DNA of 64,000 bases, taken from contig NC_063166.1 of NCBI RefSeq assembly GCF_023159225.1, forward strand, positions 46,865,149 through 46,929,148, written 5' to 3'. This DNA is from Perognathus longimembris pacificus. Lineage: Eukaryota > Chordata > Mammalia > Rodentia > Heteromyidae. Positions 45,000 to 57,406 of the stretch are shown here, one piece after another. Below the pieces are notes generated by a model that was not told the DNA's origin, ran no database searches, and saw only the letters and a program-made list of their open reading frames with translations. Each line of letters starts with the position of its first letter. Position 1 is the stretch's first letter. A program made the translations under genes and the position numbers.

Positions 45000-45320
45000 A
45001 TCTGTTGGGGTCTTCTAACAAAATACTGTGAACTGGGTAGTTAGTTCTCAAGCAACAGAAATGAATTTGTCATAGATCTGGAGCCTGGAAAGTTGCCTGG
45101 TGAGCCTGCCTCTCCTGGTCGATGCTTTATACAGCTGTTCCTTCCTGGCTCCTGCCAGCTCTGTGGGTCCTCTTTAATAAGGGCACACACCCATTCACAA
45201 GGGTTCCCTGCTCATGACCTCCTCAACTCCAAAGGCTTACCTCTACCATCTTATTGGTGTTGAGTTTGAACAAGTGAACTATTGGAGGGAGCACAAGCAT
45301 TGAGAACATAGACCTGGTTG
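45000..45320. repeat. Old interspersed repeat, class uncertain
   Basis: 'caaaatactgtgaactgggt', 'caacagaaatgaatttgtca', 'gatctggagcctggaaagt' resemble a well-known ancient mammalian repeat with 'acaaaataccacagactggg' and 'ggaggctggaagtc'. I cannot name the family with certainty. Confidence 0.5.
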
Positions 45321-45689
45321 TTTCATACTCCAAGTTACTACTACGAATCATTTCTTTTATACTTTCTAACTAGTGACAGGTGGCAGATGGGAAACTCATT
45401 TTGTATGGTTACCACCTGCCCCTCCGGAAACCACTGAAACCACTCAGAGAAATATCTCATGATGCTCTGAAAGTTCAACATCAAGACAATTCACTTCCAA
45501 CATAATCCTGCCAAAAGATTCTCCTTCTGCACAAATTCTAAGCTTCCCACTTGCGTCCACAATTAAAACTGAGACAATCTTTTCTGTATTAAAGATAGTT
45601 AATATGCTGGCCTGCTAAAAATATGTCAGGACTAGATGCAAAGTTGTTTCAAAAAACTCTTTGGCAAGTCTTAAAGTAATCATGTGGTT

Positions 45690-46200
45690 GAATTTTGGCC
45701 TTTGACCTCTTTATCTGATGGATGATATTAATAGATATCCTAATATTAAACCCTTCTGACATTCCTGGAACAAGTCCAACTTGGCCATGAGGATTTTCTT
45801 TTAATAAACTCCCAAGCTTCTGTTGCCAAGATTTATTATTTTTTCACCAATATACATATAGGAGACTACAATTTATCTGTCATTTTTGTGCTCTTAGTAA
45901 GATTTTATTTTAAAGATGGTACCAAGTTTTTTTTTAACTGATTTGAGAAGATTCCTATGGGTAAGTTGTTTTTATTTCTCCCAGTTTGTAGAAGCCAGAT
46001 GAATCTCCTCTTTGAATGTATTGGGGGGAAAATGTTGCCAATAATATGTAAACCTAGCACCTGTCTTAAAATAAAAATGTAAAACATTTTTTCTGTTTTT
46101 ATTCTCTTCTATTTTGTTCCAAATTGGCTTGATTCAACTGTGTTAATTTTTGTTTTGCCAGAAAATTGTCCATCTCATGTAATTCTTCATAACATCTCTG
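45690..46200 (-). mobile_element. Ancient L1M ORF2 fragment
   Basis: 'ggcctttgacctctttatct', 'aatagatatcctaatattaa', 'tgacattcctggaacaagtc' follow antisense L1M ORF2. Confidence 0.65.
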
Positions 46201-48065
46201 GGTGTTTATAGCAGGACAGCTATAAGACCTTCCTTCAATCTCAATCTCATCCCATCTGCTCTCAAAAAGACAACTTTGGGGCTTTCATCCCAGAAACACT
46301 TCCTTTTGTAGCTCTCTATTTCTGCATAAATTGATCCTTCAGATCTGGATCTGGAATTAGAAGCATTAAACATCAGCACTAGATCTCTACCTTACCAAGA
46401 GAAAGGACCCTCAGTTCCCTTCATCCTAAATCCCTTCAGTCCTTTGTATTTTGTATTCCCGCCTATTGCTCCTATGTAGGAGGGGATGTATATGAATGTG
46501 AACTGGGCCTTGAGCTCAGGGATCATGCTGTTGTTTGTTTTCTTCTCTCAAGACTGACATTCTTCCACTTATAACCATGAGCCACCAATGCCTTGCTCCT
46601 GTGATTGCTCTTATGGAGGGTCCTAGTGCCTGTCCTGTCTCTTCTCTGAACAACCTATAAATCTTCCCAGTGTCATACTTCCAGCTTGCAGCTCTTCTCA
46701 CTCTCATCATCGCTCTGTGTCTTTACTGAGAGATCTTACCTAATCATATTGTTTCATCCACCAGCTGATAACTCTTAGCCCCAAATTCCATCTGGATATA
46801 TCTCATTTGAGGTCAATAGTGTATATCCATCTGCCCTTTGGACAATCTCTCTTGATGTTCACATTTTAAATTTGACCTACATTCAGCTGAACTCTATCCT
46901 CCACTCATATGTCTCCTCACTTCTTCCTGTGTGCTCTTCTTCTTGTATGTTCATCCATAAATACCCATCTCCGATGGTGTTCACCACACTGGAAAACCGG
47001 AAGTCATGCTTGATCACCCTGGAAGCCTGCACAAGGGGGAGGCATTTGGCAGCAGGTGGATAGAAAGCAGGATGTCCGTCTGCATTGTTTCAGCATTTTC
47101 TTGTTGTGGACCACATCTTTTCCTTGGATCTGGGAACAGCTGTGTCCACAGAATGAAGCACTAACATCAGACATAAGAAAAGAGGAGGGACCAGGGCACT
47201 CAGAGTTCCTAGAAATCGCATTGTTCCTTTGTTCTGCAAAGTGGCATCCAGGAGGGAAAAGAGGCACTCTGAGTTTCATCAGAATAAGGTAATGTGAAGA
47301 TCTTGGAAATTAATCCCAGAGAGTTCAATCAGCAGTATTAGCACAAAGCCACGGGGCTCCTTCCTGTCTCATGCTTTCATCTGTGCATCTCACAGGCACA
47401 TCTATTAATCCACCATCACCCAGCCTCCTTTGAAGTCAGTACTTTGCTCTACTCTCTGGTATTTCCCCTTCAGTAACCTACTCTCCATTCTCAGCTTCAT
47501 CTCAGATGTGTTTCTTTTCCTCCTACAGACTTCCAAGTGGTAGCTACTTTCTCCTTCTTCAGGCCCAGTACTTAGAGAAGTAGATTCACTAATGTTTCCA
47601 GGTTATTATCCCTCTCCCCCCATGTCCTGAAACTCAGAGCTTCAAATTCTACATTCTTAGGTTCCTCCAGCCACTACTGTCACCATCAGCCACCTGCCAA
47701 CCACAAGTCATTAGTCCCTTCTGATGGAAAACCAGCCTCAAACAGGTTCATGACCATGACTCCTGCCATAATCCTTCGTGTGTCAAGTGTCATGATTTAA
47801 ACCATAAAGCATTTCTCCTTCTGCAATCTTCTCTTCCACCTTCCATGAGTATCTGCAACTCCAGGAGCATTTCCAAAACTTTTTCCACATCACAGTGTAT
47901 CCTATCCTTTCCAGAATCTCACTTGCAAGCTTGTCAATCCATGCTTGCCATCTTGTATCTTTCCATGCCATTCCCTTTAGCACTTCTGTTCCAATGATGC
48001 TTCATCCACTCAAGCATGAATTTCATTTCATTAAACCAGTACATTTTCTCTTCTCTGACCTCCAC
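46201..48065. other. Intron, no feature firmly recognised
   Basis: A pyrimidine-rich stretch of moderate GC. 46500-46590 weakly resembles an antisense SINE-B right half ('accatgagccaccaatgcc'). Overlapping frames at 47004-47292 on both strands have no known domain. Confidence 0.35.
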
Positions 48066-49670
48066 TGTTTTTTTTCTGTAAGGGTGATGTACAAAGGGGT
48101 AAGAGTTACCTAAGGAAGTAAATGAGTACATTACTTGTGGAACATTGTTGCCCACTCCCTCATTTTCTCCCACGTCCTCTCTCCACAACTCCCTTCCCCT
48201 GCAAGTTGTAAAGTTCATTTCCAATGTAGTGTCTTGTATCACTGTTTCATTGGTTCACCATTTGTCCTTTGTCTCACCATTTTGTGATTCCCCTTCAATT
48301 CCTCAAATCAGATAAACCTATGTACAAGATACAGAATACCAGAATCAAATACAGTGACAACAGGGGACAAGCCAAATGGAATAAAAAATGAAATTAAAAA
48401 ATAACAGTACATTTTAAAAATAAACCCTCTTGTTTCTATATCTTGGAGTTCATTTCCATTAACATAATCTTATATAGTCACATTACATAGCTATTGTCCT
48501 CTGCTAGGACTATCCTACACATACACTAATTGTTACAAATAAGGGAAACCTTGGAGCCTATGTTTCTTTGGTTTTGTCTTACTTCACTTAATATGTTGTT
48601 TTCCAAATCTTTCCATTTACTTATGAATGCTGTGATGTCATTCTTTCTCATGGAAGCATAAAATTCCATTGTGTATATATACCATGTTTTCTGGATCCAC
48701 CCATCTACTGAGGGCTGTGTGGGTTGGTTCTATATCTCTTACCTATGGTAAATAATGCTGCAATGAACATAGTTGTGCTGGTAGCTTTAGTGTATCTTGC
48801 TAGTGATCATTTGGGTAAATACCCAAGAGTGGGATTGCTGGTTCATAAAGGAGCTCTCTGGTTAGTCATTTGAAGAACCTCCATACTGCTTTCCAGAGTG
48901 GTTGAACAAGTGTACATTCCCACCAACAGTGCAGTAGCATTTCCTTTTCGCCACACCTCTGCCAGCATCTATTATTATTTGTTTTTTTTGATAATGGCCA
49001 TTCTAACTGGGGTAAGGTAGAATCTCAATGTCGTTTTGATTTGAATTTCTTTTATGGCCAGAGATGTTAAACATTTCTTCATGTGTCTATTGGTTATTCT
49101 TATTTCCTCTCCAAAGAAGTCTCTTTAATTCTCTATCCCACTTATTAATAGGGTGGTTCTTTCTTTGAGGATTTGTTATTGAGGTGTTTAATTTTTGAGC
49201 TCTAGGTATATTTTTTATATGATGCCCTTGTCTGTTGTATAGCTAGTGAAAATCTTCTCCCAGTCTGTGGGCTTTCTATTTATCTTGCTATCTATGCCTT
49301 TTGCCATGCAAAAGCTCTACAGTTTAGTACAATTCTATTTATCCAGCCTTTCTTTGATTTGTGTTTCTGGATCTTTATTTAGAAAGTTTTGACCTGTCCC
49401 AAGGAGCCATAGTGTATCCTCTATCCCTTCCTATAATATTTTTAGGGTATCTGCTTTTATTTCAAGGTATTTGATCTTTTGTTATTGATTCTGGTACAGG
49501 GTGATCTATAAGGATCTAACTTCAGTTTTCTACACATGTACAGCCAATTCTGCCAGCAACATTTGTTGAAGAGGTTGTCATTCTTCCACCTGATGTTTTG
49601 GGCTCCCTTATCAAAGATTAGGTAGCCATGGGTCTGTGGGATCATTTCTGTGTCCTTAACTCTCCTCAGC
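48066..49670 (-). mobile_element. Longest L1 here: 3' UTR and about 0.9 kb of ORF2, decayed
   Basis: 3' tip at 48076 ('gtaagggtgatgtacaaagg'), 3' UTR to about 48520, then antisense ORF2: 'tatgaatgctgtgatgtcat', 'aataatgctgcaatgaacat', 'cattcccaccaacagtgcag', 'ctcccagtctgtgggctttc', 'cccttatcaaagattagg'. Many frame breaks. Confidence 0.93.
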
Positions 49671-49677
49671 TCCAGAC

Positions 49678-49775
49678 ACTGGTATGGTGGCTCACACCTG
49701 TGATCCTCGTTACTCCAGAGGCTGAGATCTGAAAGATCAAGGTACAAAGCCTGCCCATGCAGGAAAGCCTCTGAC
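49678..49775 (+). mobile_element. SINE-B left half only
   Basis: 'ggtggctcacacctgtgatc', 'gaggctgagatctgaaag', 'gcccatgcaggaaagcctct', then it stops and a different repeat tail follows directly. Confidence 0.8.
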
Positions 49776-49990
49776 ATTTGTAGAGAGATGGGGAAGACAA
49801 ATGATGAAGAGAGGAGGGGAATAATGCAATAAAGAATTCAATGTTTATTCTACAAAAAATTAAGAAGACTGAGGGTATGGGTGGGCAAGGAGGAATGGAT
49901 AAGAATGTTGAAAGAGGTGACATTGATCATAAACTGCTTTGATAAATGGCGACTTCTTTGTACCACTACTTAAAGATAATTTTAAAAACA
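49776..49990 (+). repeat. Dispersed L1-like tail, second type
   Basis: 'agacaaatgatgaagagagg', 'cataaactgctttgataaat', 'cttctttgtaccactactta', A-rich end. Same family as 16015-16265 and 7485-7575. Confidence 0.7.
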
Positions 49991-51132
49991 CATGTTGGGG
50001 GGAGAAAATTGAAGAGACCCTAGAAGTGGATGCAGAGGCTTAGCTTTGTAAGATGAGAATATAAGTTGTCATTAATGCAACAGTGAAGTCAAAGATAAGT
50101 TGGCATGAAGAGCACTTGAAGCTAGTGAGTTGACCAATCTACTCTTAAACAATGACAGAGAGGAAATAGGAAGCCAGAGAAAAAAAAGAGTAGATGAGGA
50201 AAATTTCCGACAGGTACAGAGTCTAGTTCTAACTTGGATCCAACTCCTCTGAATCAGCAAGGTAGAGTTAGGGTTCAGCCAGGAGGATCCTTACCTGGCT
50301 GCTCATCTATTTAAAGTGAACAAGCAGAGTAATTAAGGAAATATCCTAGGATCAGACCTAAAAATCTCAGTGGAGAGGACAAGAAGTAGAGTGAAGTGGA
50401 GTATAATATCAAGAATCATAGCTCTTAATCTCACAGTTTATAGAGTCTCACAGCTTTTCTTCTGTGTTGCCTGTCCCTGTAAGGGACCCTTAGGCATCAA
50501 TACTGATTGTTAGTCCCAGTAATCTATACTCAAGTCTCACTGGGAGGCAAGAAGGAAAAAGAGAGCAGCTCCAGCCAGTGAGAAAACAGCTGGACTTTTG
50601 GCCTCTGTGATACAGGCCCTCTCTTTACAAAACTGAAAAACAGCAAAGGGTCAAGTAAAAATGCTTTGGACAAGAGTAATTTTCTCTAGTTGGAGTGTCT
50701 TTCTGGGAAAAATATATCTATATATCTAAATATAGATATATATCTCTATACAGATATGTAGATATATTGATATATACACAATACAAAAAAACACTTCTCT
50801 GCTCATCATTTTGATGAAAAATCTTCCTTTCCCAACAAATCTTATTCTAAAAGTACAATACAAGTCCCCACCTTGGGGATTAATGAGTTCATGAGATTGC
50901 CTGATTGATTTATTTACTTCATTTTTTCCAGCAAGTATTGAACCAAAATTTCATCAAGCCAAGCATATATGACAGATACAAATGCAAAAATCTTAATTAT
51001 GTATTGAATATAGCCTCTGCTAGTTTGTTTTTTATTAGAAAATCAATCGTTAGACTAGATGGAATTTCTCATTCCTCAGACACTGGACCTGATGGGCTAT
51101 CAGAGAAGTAAACTGAGTTTTGGTCTTTTGGG

Positions 51133-51133
<1 letters not shown>
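49991..51133. other. Intron; AT-rich foldback tract at 50705-50780
   Basis: Mostly unrecognised sequence. 50705-50780 is a 'tatatctatatat'-type run with short inverted repeats. Confidence 0.4.
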
Positions 51134-51181
<48 letters not shown>

Positions 51182-51182
51182 G
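51134..51182. repeat. (TG)n microsatellite
   Basis: About 24 uninterrupted TG dinucleotides, with no retroposon adjoining. Confidence 0.96.
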
Positions 51183-52252
51183 TTTTTATATTTAGTGCTT
51201 AGTCTGGTAGAACTTGCATATTTCATAAGAATTTTCTGGTTGTTGGCTGTGTTTCCCATAGGTCATTGATATTTCTTAAATCTTGTTTAAAAAGCAAATA
51301 TATTAAGCTGAATTCACTGGCGCCTGTTTAATTAATAAATGTTGCTGGATGATTAGTGTGTGGATCTGTCAGTTTTCTGGTAACTATCCTCAATGACCTT
51401 GACTTGGTAATGGGCAAGAAATTCCCAATAGAAGGTTCCATTATTGTCACTTCCTTATAGTAGGTTTTTTTCAACTGCTAACCAAGTTCTACCTCTCTAT
51501 TCAGGTATATATTCTATTTATGAAAGTGGTCAGAAGAGTGTTCTGTGAATAAGTTATAGAAAGCAAAAGAAGAGAGGGGGGAAAATCAGTTTATAAAATT
51601 GAACCATGCTACATAAGATTCTTCTCATAAACACAAGAAAGGATGTGATGAAAAATCAGGAGACTTAGACTACAACACAACCCACTGAAATTTCTCAAAT
51701 GTACCCATTTTTAATCACTATGTATGGTCTTTCTAGATCATCCAAGCGGTTGGAATTTCATGGATTTTATGAATTCATCCACAAAAGGAATACATATTCT
51801 TTCATGTGTTATTTGTTGATTTCTTCTGATAGTTACAGTTTGGCAAGCCTTCTTTCACAAGTTGCCTGCTTCTCATGACTTCTCCACATACCAAACTGGA
51901 AAAAAAATCTGATAATTGATTTTATTTCTAAATCATAGTGCTTATGTTGGGAATTGTGTTACACATGTATATCAAGATCCAGGAGCATGTTTCATGATCA
52001 TTCCTGTTTCTTAATTGGATATTTACTTGTAAGTCTGTCCACAGCTTGATGGGACAGCTGCACAAATGCCCTGCATCTTGCCCGGGCACCTGTTTTATTG
52101 ACTTTAGATAGCAGCTGTGAGACAGAAGGAGGCTCATGAGAGAATTAGCTTTGACCATGACCCTACTGGTCAGACTGAAATGTCATCTGCCAGTATATGA
52201 GCATTGTAATAAGACTGTTCTAATGCCATCTACAAAGATATGGGTTTAAGTG
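51183..52252. other. Intron, no feature recognised
   Basis: AT-rich and unique-looking; nothing supported. Confidence 0.4.
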
Positions 52253-52476
52253 AAAGCAAAAGAAAGAAGGGAGGTATGGAAGAAAGACAGAAGGAAAAAG
52301 GAAGGAAGACAGAGGGAAGAAAAGAAGAGAGGAAAATGGAGGAAGGGTGAGGGGAAGGAAGGAATGGAGGGAGGCAGAGAAGGAGTGAGGAAGGAAGGAA
52401 GGAAGGAAGGAAGGAAGGAAGGAAGGAAGGAAGGAAGGAAGGAAGGAAGGAAGGAAGGAAGGAAGGAAGAAAGGGG
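52253..52476. repeat. Polypurine tract with (GGAA)n core
   Basis: About 220 bases of nearly pure purine; 52388-52470 is perfect GGAA repeat. Open frames through it (Lys/Glu/Gly or Leu/Pro/Ser) are artefacts. Confidence 0.95.
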
Positions 52477-52554
52477 CATATCATATAGGACTTACCTTAA
52501 GGAAGCCTTCTTCCAGCATACAGGCTGCAATAGCTGCAAAAAGTATAAATTTTA

Positions 52555-52622
52555 ACAAGAAGTGTACTCATTGCCTTACATATGAAACTGTAACCCTTCT
52601 GTACTTCACTTTGACAATAAAG
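52555..52622 (+). mobile_element. L1 3' tip, about 70 bp
   Basis: 'tactcattgccttacatatg', 'aaactgtaacccttctgtac', 'ttcactttgacaataaa'. One of the shortest L1 tips in the window. Confidence 0.85.
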
Positions 52623-53017
52623 GGGAAAAGGGAAAATTTGTTTTGTTATCTTATACCTTAACTTAAGATGAAGTATCAAGTGCATAGGGGTGTGCTCTCT
52701 GGAGAAACAGATGAGGAAGAGAAGTAGATCAAACAAGAATGTGGTCTCACACCAAGTTTCACCTCAGTGCTGTCTCTATCTTAAGACAATGTGATTTTTA
52801 AACTTGTTAATGATCTGTCCCTGACCCCAGAGGGAAGGTCCCATTAGCTGATGGCAGCTCTGAAACAAGAGAGGTCTGTGAGCCAAAGCAGCTGAGGAAT
52901 AGGAGCAAGACCCTAGAAGCACATTACCTACCCAGCCTGCTCTTCAGCATACTTATTTCCATTTTCCCTGCTCCAAAATTTGGAATTTTGTAAACATTTT
53001 TACTTTAGAAAACAGAC

Positions 53018-53130
53018 CCATATCCAGGCATGGTGTAACACACCAGCTCAAGAGGCTGAGATTGAAGGATTTCAGGATCCAGACCAGCCTGAGCTACAAA
53101 GTGAGGTCCTTTCTCAAGAAATAGAAATAA
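53018..53130 (+). mobile_element. B1-like SINE, single monomer
   Basis: 'tatccaggcatggtgtaaca', 'gctcaagaggctgagattg', 'cagaccagcctgagctacaa' is the B1 order without the ID half. Confidence 0.75.
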
Positions 53131-53385
53131 GATAAGTAAGCACAATACATGCTGATAAGCACCTCCATAGAACGAAGTATATATCTACTCTGCAAATGAG
53201 GTAGTCACCCCAATTATTGATTATACACCGGTGTTTTGGAGGATGGGCTGGTCTGCAGACATTCCTTTCACAGATAAGGGCTCTGGCTACACCAGTGGCC
53301 AGAATTCATTCCGTTGGCAGGGAGAAAACTGCCAGGTTGGGCTGACCTAGCCTCTCAGTGCTCCCAGTTGTGGACTTTAAAAACT

Positions 53386-53572
53386 TAATTATTATTATTA
53401 TAAAGATGATGTATAGATGTATTACAATTACATAAGTCAGGTGAAGAAGTACATTTCTTTTTGGATGATGTCACCCCTTCCTTTAGTCTCTCTCTCTCAT
53501 TTTTTCCCTTCTATCCCCACCCACAAGTTGTATAGTTCGTTTTCAACGTAATATCTAGTGAGTATAACTGCT
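53386..53572 (-). mobile_element. L1 3' end fragment
   Basis: 'aaagatgatgtatagatgta', 'tacataagtcaggtgaag', 'caagttgtatagttcgtttt' in antisense L1 3' UTR order. Confidence 0.8.
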
Positions 53573-54429
53573 AAAGAAGGCAAAGGAGATCAACTTATAG
53601 GGCAGAGACTAACTTGCTGGAAGGCCAGATAATATCCCCCATTTGGAAAATACTAATGAGTCATTCCTCTAAAATGCTCCTAACCCTATATTGTGGAGTC
53701 ATATTGGCTTGTGAAAAAAAAAAGATAGAAAAAACAGTATCCATCCCTTGCAGAAATAATGGAGCAGGTGGCCAACTGAAGGGTCATAGGAGGCAAAGGT
53801 GTTTACTTGGCAGGGATTGCACACTCAAGGCCATACTGTTGGTGCTCCACAGCATGATCTAGCCTTTTTCAGTATATTTCTAGTATATTTTTTATACTCA
53901 GCATAAGCAAACCATGAACAAAGCCCATGAGTTGCTTTCTTTCCAAAACCTTGCAGAAAGGTACCTTAGGGACCATGACAGAAAATAGCAAGTGTGTCAG
54001 GTTGGAGCTTCAATTAGAAATGTGGCAGGGGATCCAGGGAACCCCCACCAGCTGCTGCAGGAACTTGAGCCTCATTGTTGCTGTGAAAGCCTAAGCCCTG
54101 ACTGGTCCCAGCTCCCAGGGTATTGCCCTCAGGCACTGGATTCCTCCCTGAGGTTCTTGAGTTGGACCACAGCATGCATGGCCAGCTGCATCATTTGTGG
54201 GGCCTAGCACACAGGAAATAGCCCTTTGGTCAGATGGTTTGTTTTTAAATTTTCATGGCAGTCACAACAATGAGCATTAAACACCAAACTCAAGGTCCAT
54301 TAAATACAAGGCCTATGCAAGAGCCCAGTCCCCACTGGATAGTTTAGAAGAGCAAAAAAGTTGGGCGGGGGGAGTGGAGAACAAAGTTTGGCCATTTCAT
54401 TTGGGCATGCTGGGTACAGTGATTGAGGT
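53573..54429. other. Intron, no feature recognised
   Basis: Mixed composition. A 71-codon frame at 53992-54207 is Cys-rich but has no family resemblance or splice context. Confidence 0.4.
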
Positions 54430-54590
54430 ATATTATTTTCTTTAGTCCTCTTTTTACAGAAGAGGAAACTCTAGAGGCAGAGGCTCAGGACATTAAAGGG
54501 GGGAGGCATTTTCTTGCTGTGGTCACCCAGCTGATGCATATTCACACTGGGATTCATTTCCGAATCTCAGACCCTGTTTGCTAACATTTT
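54430..54590 (-). repeat. MIR, well preserved
   Basis: 'tttttacagaagaggaaact', 'ggcagaggctcaggac', 'tggtcacccagctgatgc', 'cactgggattcatttccga': the MIR core in antisense. Confidence 0.88.
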
Positions 54591-54704
54591 TACATTCACA
54601 TTACTGAAGCAATAAAGGCTTATAGGGAAATATTCATGACTGTTTCACTGCAAGGCCAAGGAGTGTGTAAATATTTGATAACAAGTGGGGGGGTTGTATT
54701 TAGT

Positions 54705-54948
54705 TTTTGTTTGTTTTGTGCCAGTCCTAGGTAGGGCTTGAACTCAGGACTTGGGCACTGTACCTGAGCTTTTTTGCTCAAGGCTAGTTCTCTACCTTCT
54801 AAGTCACAACTCCACTTCCAGCTTTTTAAGTGGTTAATTGGTAAGAGTCTCATGGAATTTCCTGCCTGAGCTTGCTTCTGTAAGTCTCAGATCTCAGCCT
54901 CTTGAGTAGCCAGAACTATAAGCATAAGCCACCAGTGATCTGCCATAA
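54705..54948 (-). mobile_element. SINE-B
   Basis: 'ggcttgaactcaggacttgg', 'ctcaaggctagttctctacc', 'taagagtctcatggaatttc', 'cagatctcagcctcttgagt'. Confidence 0.88.
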
Positions 54949-55089
54949 CAAGTTGTTTAATGTATAAAAGAATTAATAAGTGGCCAGGCCTGGTGTGATA
55001 ATGGTGATAAGACATGTAAATGTAAAAAGAAGAAAGAAAATGAAAGGACAGAGTGGAAAGGGAGCAGGAAGGGTGTCCTGGCCAGGTTT

Positions 55090-55215
55090 TGCACAACATA
55101 TTATAAAGCTTGTTTTATTTAACTTCACAACAACCTGCTCAAATAGGTTCTGTTTTTATGACCACTTTGTAGATGCAGAACAAGAGGCTTAAGTTCTATA
55201 AACTACTGATGGCTG
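55090..55215 (-). repeat. MIR remnant
   Basis: 'ttaacttcacaacaacctgc' and 'tttgtagatgcagaacaaga' in antisense MIR order. Confidence 0.7.
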
Positions 55216-55473
55216 AAACCTCAGGGTTTATACAAAGAACCTATAACACTAGCTGAGGAAGCCACCCAAAATACACTCTGGGGCAAGCCAGAGAAGCACA
55301 TTCCATGATGATCCCAGACTTCATGAATTATAACTGCAAGAAAATAATAACAAAATAAGTCAGCTCTACTCAAGAATAATAAAGGAAATGAATGGAAACA
55401 ACTAAATCCTTTATTTATTATTACTTGTCAAGGTCTTCTATCTGCCTATCTGCCTATGTGTTTCTTTTTTCTG

Positions 55474-55696
55474 CTCTTTTGTGCCATTCCGGGGTTTGAA
55501 CTCAGGACATGAGCACAGTCACTAAGCTATTTTGCCAAGCAGTAACACTCTACCCCTTGAACCAGAGCTCCACTTCCAAATTTTGGGGGGATTAATTGGA
55601 GATTAGAATCTCATGAAATTCTGGGCTGGCTTCCAACTCAGATAGATCTCAGCCTCCTGAGTAGTTAAGACAGGCATTAACCACCATCCCTGCCTA
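55474..55696 (-). mobile_element. SINE-B
   Basis: 'ggggtttgaactcaggacat', 'cactctaccccttgaaccag', 'agatctcagcctcctgagta', 'aaccaccatccctgcc'. Confidence 0.87.
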
Positions 55697-57190
55697 TATT
55701 TAACCTATAGGTTTGTACCCCATATTTTCTAAAGTTAAGCCTGTGTCAACCTCCCAACTCACATGATTCTATTTAGAGCCTAAATTGCAGAGGACTTTCA
55801 CCCCAGCTGTGTTTAGGGCAAAGCTAGTTATTCACTGTAAGATATGAATAGACTACCAAAGCCAGAATGCAAAGGACCAGTTTGCATACACCAAACAACC
55901 AACCTAAAGAAAACAAAAGCAATACATGGAGTGATCAGAACTAACTGCATATCTCTTTCAGATATATTCAAGTATTGGGACCATACCAAAAGGACTGGCT
56001 TCAATTTCTTTTTAAGGAAATCAGCAACCAATTTGTGAATTTCTAGAAAGAGCTTCTCTCTAATTTTTCATGTGTTGATTAATAAGCAATTTATTACCTA
56101 ATCAGTTCAAGGTGTGAAAAATGGTCAAATTTGAAGACTAAATTGGTGAAATGGAAGATAAATAGAGATCATCTAACAGATTTAATATAAGATAAATAAT
56201 ATATTCAAGGAAAAGTTCTAGAGATATTGAAGTAGCTATAGATCAAACAGTCATCTCCACTGAAGGAAAATGGCTAAAACAGAGATGAGCAGGTATGGAA
56301 AGAAAAAGAATAAAATTAAGAAAACAATAAAAGTAGAAGAAAATTGGATTTATGTGTTCAGTTTTAAAAGGGCCCAATAAGTACCAAGCAATTTAAGGAA
56401 AACTATAGAATGAACAGTAAATTTGAAAGTAACCCTAGCAGAAAACAGTAACATTTGTAAGTACAAGGATAGAGAAATGTTCTCAAAGGTCACCAGAAAT
56501 TAAGAAATACATGACCTTCTCATTATGAGAATCAGAGAGGCAGCAGACAGAGACAATGTCAAGGGCATCAGCATTTCAGATTGTGAACAGAAAGTATGCT
56601 CAGTCTGGAGCCCAATGTCAAATCACTTGGATGGTTCTGAAGGAGAAAGTACATTGGTACAAATTAAACCCTGGGAAAAGCATTTCAAAGACATTGTATT
56701 AGAAATATGTCTCCTTGGTCTCAGAACCAAGGAGAATACAACTTTAGAAGGCAAAAGCAGCTCAGACAGTGTAGTCCCCTACTTCAGTTAAAAAAAAAAA
56801 TCTACAATGACTCCAGGAATTCCGCTGGAATTCTGATGATAAAAGGATTCCCAATAAACTAGGGTTTGTTCACTTACAGGGAAAATACACCAGAGAACTT
56901 AAGCAACCACCGATCTAGCAATTAATCCCAAATCCTGGAAAGTGAGAAATGAGACAAGACATCCTTGCCCATGTTACCTAGCATTGCTCTAGAAATCTCA
57001 GCATGGGAGAGATGAGCATGCATTATATATTGGAAACAGACATTATTATCAGCTTATGTGGAAGTCTGTTTAAAATAATCAATTGTTACTGTTATGACTA
57101 ATAAGAGAATTCCATATGCTCTGATTACAAACTACATTGTTTCCTTGCACCAACTATAGTAACTTTGAAACCCCTAAGAACATCTCTAAC
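55697..57190. other. Intron, no feature recognised
   Basis: AT-rich; the 88-codon frame at 56525-56791 has no known domain and no splice support. No young repeat. Confidence 0.4.
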
Positions 57191-57199
57191 AAGAAATAT

Positions 57200-57406
57200 G
57201 CTGAGAATATGGCCTAGTGGCACGAATGCTTGCCTCATATACATGAAGCCCTGGGTTCGATTCCTCAGCACCACATATATAGAAAATGGTCAGAAGTGGC
57301 ACTGTGACTCAAGTGACAGAGTGCTAGCCTTGAGCAAAAAGAAGCCAAGGACAGTGCTGAGGCCCAAAGTTCAAGCCCCAGGACTGGCAAAAAAAAATAA
57401 TAAAAA
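57200..57406 (+). mobile_element. SINE-A with 9-bp TSD
   Basis: 'gctgagaatatggcctagtg', 'ccctgggttcgattcctcag', 'gactcaagtgacagagtg', 'ccccaggactggc', A-rich tail. TSD 'aagaaatat' at 57191-57199 and 57407-57415. Confidence 0.94.

Noticed and set aside
52230..52555. Overlapping frames of 77-101 codons on both strands
   Set aside because: Artefacts of the GGAA polypurine tract.
56525..56791. 88-codon plus-strand frame as a possible exon
   Set aside because: No family resemblance, no clear acceptor and donor pair, and AT-rich context like the surrounding intron.
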